Assembly: GCA_964432205.1 (NCBI GenBank) | Contig: CAYSMK010000027.1 | Span: 1 to 64,000 of the forward strand | Reading direction: 5' to 3' | Source: Geomobilibacter sp964432205 | GTDB lineage: Bacteria; Desulfobacterota; Desulfuromonadia; Geobacterales; DSM-12255 | DNA: 64,000 bases | In this document: positions 43,816 to 51,872 of the stretch, piece after piece | How the letters are laid out: every line of letters starts with the position of its first letter | Numbering within the stretch: the stretch's first letter is position 1 | The notes under the pieces: model-generated | The model's database searches: none | Told to the model about the DNA's origin: nothing | What the model saw: only the letters and a program-made list of their open reading frames with translations | Position numbers and translations under genes: made by a program

Positions 43816-46164
43816 ATGCCATTATTGTCTTTGACCAGCAAAGGTAAAACCTTGCAAGCCCTTGCGCCGCTTACCAGTTATAGCAAGGTGTTGCCCCTTC
43901 TACGGATATCTGTTGGTGACGTCAGGGATAACCTCCAAACGATTATCAGCACCATTCAAGGGCGTTTCAACGATAGTTCACTTGCTATTCGCTCATCTGC
44001 GCGGGCGGAAGATAATCTGTCGACCTCTAATGCCGGGCACTTTTGTTCGGTCCTTGACGTTTCGCGAGATAACAGCGAAGCCATTGAGGATGCGCTCAAG
44101 GCCGTTGTAGATTCTTATGGTAACTGTGCTGCCGATGAAGAACTGTTCGTTCAACCGATGCTGCAAAATATATCAATGGCAGGTGTCGTATTTACAGCCG
44201 ATGCCGATACGTTGGCGCCCTATTACATCATCAACTTTGATGCAAGCGGTCGCAGCGACACTATCACCGGCGGTCAGACAGGGCAAAGCAAAACCTACAT
44301 CCATTTCAAGCATTCCCCTGTTCCACCCCCTGAACCGATTCTGCACCTTATTTGCACTGCCTGTTGTGAGCTTGAGGAACTTTCTGGTAATAGCAGCCTG
44401 GACATAGAATTTGCCGTCAGCAACGGTGCAATATATATATTACAGGTCCGTCCCATCACCCGCCATGGCAAGGAAGACCTTTCATCACTGGACCTTACGG
44501 ATGCGCTCTTCAAGATTCACCGGAAAGTAGAGAAGCTCTCCGCGTCCCATCCCAACCTGTTGGGAAACAAGGCCATCTTTGGGGTCATGCCTGACTGGAA
44601 TCCTGCGGAAATCATCGGCTTGCGCCCGCGTCAACTCGCCCTTTCGTTGTATAAAGAGCTGGTAACCGACAATGTCTGGGCTTACCAGCGCGACAACTAC
44701 GGATACCGCAATCTCAGATCACATCCGCTGCTGGTTTCGTTTCTCGGCATGCCGTACATCGACGTGCGGGTCGATTTCAACTCGTTCATCCCCAAGGCAC
44801 TGGACGACCGGATTGCCGCCAAACTTGCTGAGTATTACATCGCCAGGCTCGACACATCTCCCGAACTGCACGATAAGGTTGAATTCGAGATTGTACACTC
44901 CTGTTATTACCTGACGCTGCCAGAAAAATTGGAAAATCTGCGGCATAATGGTTTCAATGCAAATGAGATAAAGAGAATCGAGTTTGCGTTGCTGGAATTA
45001 ACCAATACCATAGTCGACCCGATGCAGGGACTATACAAGAAAGATTTGCAACGAATAAATGAACTTACCGCCAGCCATGCTGCAATAGTTGCATCCGACC
45101 TGACCATAATCGAAAAAATCTACTGGCTGGTCGAATACTGCAAACGCTACGGCACACTGCCATTTGCCGGTGTTGCGCGGGCAGCATTCATCGCGATCCA
45201 GTTTCTTGGGTCATTTGTCGAGACCGGTATCATGACCGTGGAGGAACGAGGGCTGTTTCTCGGATCATTGAACACCGTTGCCAAGCAGTTGCGAACCAGA
45301 CTGTGCGGACTAGCCTCGGGCAACGAGACAAGGGAAGAGTTTCTCGCTGCATTCGGACATCTGCGCCCGGGAACTTATGACATTCTTTCTCCCTGTTACG
45401 AGGAGAATTTCGAACAGTATTTTTCCGGACTTCCTGATATGCCGTGTCATGACACGACCTATGATTTCAGTGATGACCAGAAATTGCGTATCGACTTCTT
45501 GTTGCGTGAAAATGGTCTGCAGATTGATGCCGAAAGGCTTCTGCGCTTCATGGTAGAGGCTATTGAAGGGAGAGAGTACGCCAAGCTGGTATTCACGCGA
45601 ACTCTAAGCGATATCTTACGGCTGATCGGCGAGATGGGGGACAAGTATGGGGTATCACGCGATGACATATCCTACCTTGATATTCAGACGGTCCTGAATC
45701 TCTATTCTTCCTTGGATCATCGTAATCTCAAGGATATCCTGCTGTCCGATACCTCAATAAACCGCGATCTGCATGCTCATACCAGGGCAGTCAAGCTCCC
45801 TTCTCTTATCCGGATGCCATCAGACGTGTATGGCTTCTTTCTCGAATCCGAGACGCCCAATTTTATTACCTTGGGAAGAGTTGTAGCAGGCACAGCAAAC
45901 GAGGAGCAGATGACGAATGATTCGGTTTCAGGAAAGATAGTCTTCATACGGGCTGCCGATCCGGGATATGATTTTCTATTCGCTCGCCAGATAGCTGGTT
46001 TGGTTACCCAGTTCGGCGGCGCCAACTCTCATATGGCAATTAGGTGCGCAGAACTCCGAATACCGGCGATTATTGGTGCTGGTGAAAAAAACTTTGGTGA
46101 ATGGTCCAAGGCACATACCCTTGAAATCGATTGTGTCGGTCGTCAGGTGAGGATTATCTCGTGA
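43816..46164 (+). CDS. PEP-synthase-like L-glutamine kinase (Cj1418 type)
   Basis: 782 residues. The N-terminal PPDK/PEP-synthase ATP-grasp part has SSLAIRSSARAEDNLSTSNA (in part) with FCSVLDV, ELFVQPML, AGVVFTAD, and DIEFAVSNGAIYILQVRPIT. A long middle region of ~400 residues is specific to the family. The C-terminal swivelling domain keeps the phosphohistidine H739 in TQFGGANSHMAIRCAE. There is no PEP/pyruvate barrel, so it is not a PEP synthase. Cj1418 has this architecture and nearly this length and phosphorylates the amide nitrogen of glutamine with ATP. The neighbours that use the product are the next two genes. Stop overlaps the next start (GTGA). Confidence 0.82.
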   Translation: MPLLSLTSKGKTLQALAPLTSYSKVLPLLRISVGDVRDNLQTIISTIQGRFNDSSLAIRSSARAEDNLSTSNAGHFCSVLDVSRDNSEAIEDALKAVVDSYGNCAADEELFVQPMLQNISMAGVVFTADADTLAPYYIINFDASGRSDTITGGQTGQSKTYIHFKHSPVPPPEPILHLICTACCELEELSGNSSLDIEFAVSNGAIYILQVRPITRHGKEDLSSLDLTDALFKIHRKVEKLSASHPNLLGNKAIFGVMPDWNPAEIIGLRPRQLALSLYKELVTDNVWAYQRDNYGYRNLRSHPLLVSFLGMPYIDVRVDFNSFIPKALDDRIAAKLAEYYIARLDTSPELHDKVEFEIVHSCYYLTLPEKLENLRHNGFNANEIKRIEFALLELTNTIVDPMQGLYKKDLQRINELTASHAAIVASDLTIIEKIYWLVEYCKRYGTLPFAGVARAAFIAIQFLGSFVETGIMTVEERGLFLGSLNTVAKQLRTRLCGLASGNETREEFLAAFGHLRPGTYDILSPCYEENFEQYFSGLPDMPCHDTTYDFSDDQKLRIDFLLRENGLQIDAERLLRFMVEAIEGREYAKLVFTRTLSDILRLIGEMGDKYGVSRDDISYLDIQTVLNLYSSLDHRNLKDILLSDTSINRDLHAHTRAVKLPSLIRMPSDVYGFFLESETPNFITLGRVVAGTANEEQMTNDSVSGKIVFIRAADPGYDFLFARQIAGLVTQFGGANSHMAIRCAELRIPAIIGAGEKNFGEWSKAHTLEIDCVGRQVRIIS

Positions 46165-46790
46165 AGAAGATTGCTTTTACACAACGGCTGATCGAGAATG
46201 AAGCCTACCCGGAAACGCGTGATGCCTTGGATATTCGTTGGGCGGCATTATGTGCCGAAATCGGCGTCTTACCGGTGATCCTTCCGTCGATGTATGATTT
46301 CAGGGCATATTTCAGTGGGTTAGCAATATCCGGTATAGTCTTCACGGGGGGTAATGATCTCTATTCCGTCTCGCAATCACCATTATCGCTGCAACGGGAT
46401 ATATTTGAAAAATCATTGCTGCAGTTTGCACTAGAAAATAGTCTTCCGGTGTTGGGTATTTGCCGAGGAATGCAGCTGATCGCCGAATATTTTGGAGCAA
46501 CTATACAGCGTGTGGAAGGCCATGCCGCAATCGGTCACGAACTTATCACGACCATTGACTGTAACTGTTTTGCATGGTCAGGCTCGCGAGAAACGGTTAA
46601 CTCATATCATTCCTATGCCGTTGCAACATTGCCCGAATGTCTCCGCGCGGTAGCTTCGAGCGCAAACGGTATTGTTGAGGCGATCGAACACGTCAGCCTG
46701 CCGATTGCGGCACAGATGTGGCACCCGGAACGGGTAGCACCATTCGACTCCGATGACAAAGCGCTGTTCAAGAGACTATTCAGCTTGTGA
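46161..46790 (+). CDS. Class I glutamine amidotransferase-like hydrolase (Cj1417 type)
   Basis: 209 residues from a GTG at 46161 that overlaps the kinase stop by four bases (AGGTGAGGA upstream). Peptidase C26 fold with the full triad: nucleophile C101 in LGICRGMQLI, then H188 and E190 in MWHPERV. GIVFTGGNDL and NSYHSYAV are typical of the gamma-glutamyl hydrolase group. In the phosphoramidate pathway the corresponding enzyme cleaves CDP-L-glutamine to glutamate and cytidine diphosphoramidate. The position between kinase and cytidylyltransferase supports this over GABA-pathway puuD function. Confidence 0.8.
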   Translation: MKKIAFTQRLIENEAYPETRDALDIRWAALCAEIGVLPVILPSMYDFRAYFSGLAISGIVFTGGNDLYSVSQSPLSLQRDIFEKSLLQFALENSLPVLGICRGMQLIAEYFGATIQRVEGHAAIGHELITTIDCNCFAWSGSRETVNSYHSYAVATLPECLRAVASSANGIVEAIEHVSLPIAAQMWHPERVAPFDSDDKALFKRLFSL

Positions 46791-46797
46791 GGGGATA

Positions 46798-47547
46798 ATG
46801 ACAAAAGCTGTCATACTTGCAGCCGGGCGAGGAAGCCGTCTCGGCAACCTAACCAGCGACAGGCCAAAGTGCATGGTGGAATTGTGGGGTAAGCCCCTGC
46901 TGCACTGGCAGATAGGGGCACTTCGTGGAGCCGGTATAGAAGATATAACCGTTGTGCGTGGATACATGGCCGAGAAAATCAAGGTGTCGGGTGTGTCCTA
47001 TCTCGAAAATAGCCGATGGGCAGAGACGAACATGGTGACAACGCTCAAGGAAGCGCGAGAAATTTTGGAGGGCGGACCGACCGTGGTCAGTTATTCCGAT
47101 ATCGTATATTCTTCCGAAGCGGTCAAGGCATTATTGAGTAGCAGTGGTGACATCAGGATTACGTACGATCCAAATTGGCGAAAACTATGGGAGATGCGCT
47201 TTGAAGACCCTCTGAGCGATGCGGAAACATTCAAACTGGATAGAGATACGGGTAGGCTCCTGGAGATAGGCAATCGGCCGCAATCCTTTGAGGAGGTACA
47301 GGGACAGTACATGGGGTTGTTGTATTTTAAGCCTGCGGGATGGAAAGCTGTTTCCGATGTCGTGCAACAGATGCTCCCGAAGCAGGTTGACTCCCTTGAT
47401 ATGACGTCGTTATTGCGGGTTGTGATCGAGAGAGACCAGGTCAACGCGATTCCGGTAACTGATGAATGGTTCGAATTTGATTCTGAAAGCGACATTCGTA
47501 TTTTCACCGAACAGCTGTCAAAACAGCATAACGGGTACGCCTCATGA
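46798..47547 (+). CDS. Nucleotidyltransferase, probable CTP:phosphoglutamine cytidylyltransferase (Cj1416 type)
   Basis: 249 residues. VILAAGRGSRLGNLTSDRPK begins the nucleotide-binding loop with its Arg and Lys, CMVELWGKPLLHWQI follows, and VVSYSDIVYSS holds the metal-binding Asp. This is the LicC/RfbA-like NTP transferase family. Cj1416 joins CTP to phosphoglutamine to give CDP-L-glutamine, which the preceding hydrolase would cut. GGGG at six bases supports the ATG at 46798. Its TGA overlaps the start of the giant transferase gene. Confidence 0.8.
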   Translation: MTKAVILAAGRGSRLGNLTSDRPKCMVELWGKPLLHWQIGALRGAGIEDITVVRGYMAEKIKVSGVSYLENSRWAETNMVTTLKEAREILEGGPTVVSYSDIVYSSEAVKALLSSSGDIRITYDPNWRKLWEMRFEDPLSDAETFKLDRDTGRLLEIGNRPQSFEEVQGQYMGLLYFKPAGWKAVSDVVQQMLPKQVDSLDMTSLLRVVIERDQVNAIPVTDEWFEFDSESDIRIFTEQLSKQHNGYAS

Positions 47548-50500
47548 CCGAGCATAGGCGGCAGAGGCCTGGAGAGCAGGTTGTCGCGAATTTTCTCGAT
47601 GTTTTGCATGATCCGATAGATCTTACACGCCGTATTTCTACATACAAGCATCGCAAGCCCCTGTATAAGGAAGCCTCCGTCTCCAGGTCCGTTGCAGAGA
47701 TGTCTTCAGGCAAACCGGCGTCTCTGTCAGAATGCCGGGAGTTTTTTCTAGTTTCTTACGGTCGTTCAGGACTGTCGTGGCTCGTAAATTGTTTTCTTGA
47801 GGTCGGTATCAAAGTGCTGTTCGACTTTGAGGATGTTTTTATCAGGGACAACGGCATTGACCGCCTGAGAGATGCTTCCAGAGAAAGATTCAGCATAGGC
47901 ATATATCCATCGCTGTCTCTGCGGGACAAATTCTGTTTTCGGGACGATATCATCGTCTACTGTGTGCACAACAATATCACGCAGCCATTCCGGGATATCC
48001 CTGCTATCGTAATGGTCCGCGATTTCCGAGATAGCTTGTATTCATTTTATAAATTTTGCGCCCACGACGGAACATCTTTTGACACCTTTCTCAACTTACG
48101 AGATTCTAAGCCAGGGTTGACATACCTAGAAATGTTCAAGGAATTCTATGAACCTTGGTCTACGCATAGGCACCGACATGTCGTTAAATTCGAAGACTAT
48201 AAGGCTTCGGCAATAGAGACGTTGCGAGGCGTGCTCCGAAATATGGAAATTGATGTTGACGACTCGGACCTTTTGCGCGCCGTCAGTGAAAGTACGCTGG
48301 AAAAGGTTCAATATGCGGAAGCAGTTTCCGTACGCAAAACGATAAATACCTTTTTGAAGGGAATCTTCGGCATTGATTATTCCGACTTCATCTGGACACT
48401 ATCACAACGATTGAACTTATCGGAACCACAGCTCAGATCCATACAGATCATCAACACATATATCAACAACATTGTCCATTCTGCAACTGCCAAGCACACC
48501 AGAAAAGGTCAAGTTGGCGAATATCTTAAGCTACGTGATACAGAAGAGGGTTTCAGAACCATAGAAACGACCCTCGGCAATTTATTTGAATCCTTTGGCT
48601 ATTCCGTTGATACCGACAACAAGGAGCGAAGCGTGCAACCTCCAACCTTTCAGAATCCAACTAGCGTGGAGGTTTACTGGAATTCCCACACCGTTGCAAC
48701 CCGCGAATTTTCAACAAAAGAAGAATCACTAAATTTCCTGCAATGGAGAGCTTCCCAGTACCCCCTCTTCGAAGAATTTATGCAACTTTACGGGAATCAT
48801 GACGGCGAAACCATACTCGACTATGGTTGCGGCCCAGGTAATGACTTGGTCGGCTTTCTACACCATACAAAAGCGAAGAAAATCACTGGCATTGACATTT
48901 CAAGCAAGGCCCTGGGTTTTGCCGCGCAAAAGCTCCGCCTGCATGAATTCGAGTGTGGCAGGTATGAAGTGATTCAAATCAGCGATTCTGACGCAATAAT
49001 TCCCATGGAATCGGAATCGGTCGATTACATACATTGCGCCGGGGCTTTGCAGCATACGTCCTATCCAGATCAAATACTGAAAGAATTCCACCGGGTACTC
49101 AAACCCCAATGCCAGGCCAACATCATGGTCTACAACAGGAACAGCATCTGGGTTCATCTTTACACGGCTTACTCGAAAATGATTGTTGAGGGGAAATTCT
49201 CATCCCTGCCGGTTGAGGAGGCCTTCTCGAAGCTGACCGACGGTGAAAACTGCCCCATAGCTCGATGCTACTCGCCGGAAGAGTTTTGCTCGTTATGCGA
49301 TAATGCCGGATTCGATGTCGAGTTTGTGGGGGGATATCTCAGCAAGCATGAACTTAAAATACTTCAGCAGCATCTGGATAATGCTCTTGCCGATAGCAGA
49401 CTTGCTGCGGAGCATCGCGCATTTTTAAATACATTGACCTATGACACAAACGGCTTTCCTCTGTTCAACGGAAAATACGCCGGTATTGGCGGTGTTTACA
49501 GGCTAATAAAACAAAACGGCACTGCATCAGAAGAAAAATGCTCCTCATATCAAAGCAATTGTACAGGCAATAAATTCGAACAACTACAAGCACTGAAGGA
49601 TTGTAAGTACATATCTGGCGAAAAAACTATTGTTTCATCAGGAATGCCCAAGGTACTGATTATTTTATCAAATAAGTTCAGTGACAGTATTAGAAATACC
49701 GTGACCGATATGATTGAGTGCTATAGAAAAGTACTAGGCAATAATGTTGATTACGTCAATTTTTCTTACGGAGAAACTATTGACAGAAACAAAAAATACG
49801 ATTTGATTATATTCCACACCTTGTTATTTACCCCTACCAACAGGATTAATTTCAATAAAGGTACAGTAGTTCCTCCCGATGATTACCTATATTTGAAAAA
49901 CATCAAATCAGTAAAAGTGATGTTGCCTCAGGATGAACATTGTTTTTCTGACTTCTTGTGCAATTTTGTTGATGATATGAATATTGCTCATGTGTTTAGT
50001 GTGGGAGATGCAGCAGCCTGTAGAATAATTTATGGCAAGGTAAAGTCTAGGAGTGTTCGCTTCCACAGGGTGTTGACCGGTTACCTGGACGACAATTCAC
50101 TTGCAAGAATCAAGCAATACTCTGACAAAGTAACAACCCGGCCGATCGATATTTTTTACCGCTCTTTTAAAGGACCAAAAGGAGTTCCACGATACTGGCT
50201 TGGGAGACATGGTAATCTAAAATGGGAAATCGCTTATGAGTTTGAAAAGAAAGCCACCGGGAAACCACTCACTGTAGACATCTCAGTAGACTATAAAGAT
50301 ACGCTATTCGGTGATGAGTGGTTAAAGACTTTGCTTGCCGCAAAATACATTATTGGGGTCGAGGGTGGATCGAGCGTCCTCGACCCCAATGGCAGCATTA
50401 TGTTTGCCTCGCAGAAGTACCTTGCAGATCATCCGGATGCATCATTTGAGCAGACGGAACAGGCCTGTTTCCCCGGCCAAGATGGCAATATCAATTATAC

Positions 50501-51872
50501 GGCTTTATCTCCACGACACTTGGAAGCCTGCGCAACAAAGACTTGTCAAATCTTGGTTGAAGGGGATTATAACGGGATACTAAAGCCATGGCTTCACTAC
50601 ATACCACTCGCCAAAGACCTAAGCAATATTGACCAAGCCATAGAATTAGTATCCAATAACAGCATTAGAGAAGAGCTCATAGAAAGATCATACAGCGATA
50701 TCGTCGTGTCTGGTAAATATAGTTATTCCGAATTTGTTGATTTTGTATTGGAGACCTCTTTAGCTGGCAACGCAGATACTATAAATATCAATAGTACCAA
50801 TCACGATGCAAGTAGGCTCAAACAGAATAAAACTCGTATCGGCATACTGACATGTATGTGGCAGCGCCCTGAGCTCACCGAGGTTGTTCTGACGCATTAC
50901 AATGATCTCAAAGAGCAGGTTCGCGGCGAAGCCGAACTGGTAATGTATGCAGTTGGTTCAGAAGGTGATACGAGTCGTATCATTGCTGAGAGAAACGGGT
51001 TCAACTATGTCGAGTGGCCTAACCAACCCTTGGGAGCCAAGTGGAACGCCGGCTTGCGGGCCATGCGTGATGAAGCCATTGACGCCGTTTTGATCGTAGG
51101 TTCTGATGATCTTATCAACGCGCCGCTCATAGAGCTTTATGTCCAGGAATTGGCACGAGGGAAAAAGTTCCTCGGTATCCTAGACATGTATTTTTTCGAC
51201 ATAATTACAAGGCGACTGATGCATTGGAAAGGATACACCAATGAACGAAAAGGCGAAGTTATTGGTCTGGGACGATGCATTCATAGGGACATTCTCGAAG
51301 CGACAAATTGGACAATTTGGGAAGATTGGCGCAAGAGCAGCCTGGACTACAGCATGTTGTTAGTGTTGGCGGATGTATTGAAACCAGTTTATGACCAAGG
51401 CCAGGCATCGTTCTTCTACAGTCAGGATCATGGGATAGCAGCCTTGGATGTCAAGTTGTCGCATAATATCAACTCGTTTGACTACATAAACCATTCAACC
51501 GACTGCGAGGCACTTAACCACGTAACCTGGCTGAACAAGAATTATCCCGGACCGTTAGTTGAGCAACTTCTTGGGCTTACAAGAAAGGTTGTTATTGAAC
51601 CAGTCCATGCTCATGATCTTCATGGTGACACCATGACTTCTATGGCACTAGTATATGCAAAAATTGCGGAAAAATATCCTGAAATATGTTTTAACACGAT
51701 ATCAACTGAGCAAATAAAACATAACTTGTTGAAAAGTAAGACTTGGGAAGATTTATTGAGTTTAATGCTTGATAAAAAAGATAGAGGAGCCTGCCGAGAA
51801 GTCTTACATTGCCTGTTGTTATTGAATCCAGATCATAATGAATTGCGACAAACTTTGGATATATTGTCATGA
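47544..51872 (+). CDS. Four-domain protein: sulfotransferase-like, methyltransferase, GT-B-like and GT-A glycosyltransferase
   Basis: 1442 residues. Residues ~65-330 look like a sulfotransferase: LVSYGRSGLSWLVNCFL (5'-phosphosulfate-like loop) and IVMVRDFRDSLYSFYKF (3'-phosphate-like motif). Residues ~420-620 form a SAM methyltransferase (ETILDYGCGPGNDLVGF, ITGIDISSKAL, YIHCAGALQHTSYPD). Residues ~700-1080 resemble a GT-B glycosyltransferase ending (LLAAKYIIGVEGGSSVLDP). Residues ~1096-1330 are a GT-A domain (RIGILTCMWQRPELTEVVL, VLIVGSDDLINAP). The ATGA overlap ties it to the cytidylyltransferase gene. The second half is very AT-rich. Because the predicted donor carries a 3'-phosphate like PAPS, the first domain may be the phosphoramidyl transferase; this is inference. 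Single gene with no frame break seen. Confidence 0.78.
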   Translation: MTEHRRQRPGEQVVANFLDVLHDPIDLTRRISTYKHRKPLYKEASVSRSVAEMSSGKPASLSECREFFLVSYGRSGLSWLVNCFLEVGIKVLFDFEDVFIRDNGIDRLRDASRERFSIGIYPSLSLRDKFCFRDDIIVYCVHNNITQPFRDIPAIVMVRDFRDSLYSFYKFCAHDGTSFDTFLNLRDSKPGLTYLEMFKEFYEPWSTHRHRHVVKFEDYKASAIETLRGVLRNMEIDVDDSDLLRAVSESTLEKVQYAEAVSVRKTINTFLKGIFGIDYSDFIWTLSQRLNLSEPQLRSIQIINTYINNIVHSATAKHTRKGQVGEYLKLRDTEEGFRTIETTLGNLFESFGYSVDTDNKERSVQPPTFQNPTSVEVYWNSHTVATREFSTKEESLNFLQWRASQYPLFEEFMQLYGNHDGETILDYGCGPGNDLVGFLHHTKAKKITGIDISSKALGFAAQKLRLHEFECGRYEVIQISDSDAIIPMESESVDYIHCAGALQHTSYPDQILKEFHRVLKPQCQANIMVYNRNSIWVHLYTAYSKMIVEGKFSSLPVEEAFSKLTDGENCPIARCYSPEEFCSLCDNAGFDVEFVGGYLSKHELKILQQHLDNALADSRLAAEHRAFLNTLTYDTNGFPLFNGKYAGIGGVYRLIKQNGTASEEKCSSYQSNCTGNKFEQLQALKDCKYISGEKTIVSSGMPKVLIILSNKFSDSIRNTVTDMIECYRKVLGNNVDYVNFSYGETIDRNKKYDLIIFHTLLFTPTNRINFNKGTVVPPDDYLYLKNIKSVKVMLPQDEHCFSDFLCNFVDDMNIAHVFSVGDAAACRIIYGKVKSRSVRFHRVLTGYLDDNSLARIKQYSDKVTTRPIDIFYRSFKGPKGVPRYWLGRHGNLKWEIAYEFEKKATGKPLTVDISVDYKDTLFGDEWLKTLLAAKYIIGVEGGSSVLDPNGSIMFASQKYLADHPDASFEQTEQACFPGQDGNINYTALSPRHLEACATKTCQILVEGDYNGILKPWLHYIPLAKDLSNIDQAIELVSNNSIREELIERSYSDIVVSGKYSYSEFVDFVLETSLAGNADTININSTNHDASRLKQNKTRIGILTCMWQRPELTEVVLTHYNDLKEQVRGEAELVMYAVGSEGDTSRIIAERNGFNYVEWPNQPLGAKWNAGLRAMRDEAIDAVLIVGSDDLINAPLIELYVQELARGKKFLGILDMYFFDIITRRLMHWKGYTNERKGEVIGLGRCIHRDILEATNWTIWEDWRKSSLDYSMLLVLADVLKPVYDQGQASFFYSQDHGIAALDVKLSHNINSFDYINHSTDCEALNHVTWLNKNYPGPLVEQLLGLTRKVVIEPVHAHDLHGDTMTSMALVYAKIAEKYPEICFNTISTEQIKHNLLKSKTWEDLLSLMLDKKDRGACREVLHCLLLLNPDHNELRQTLDILS

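Noticed and set aside
43816..46164. Phosphoenolpyruvate synthase (ppsA)
   Set aside because: The N-terminal ATP-grasp and His domains are present but the PEP/pyruvate TIM barrel is missing and the middle region is unrelated.
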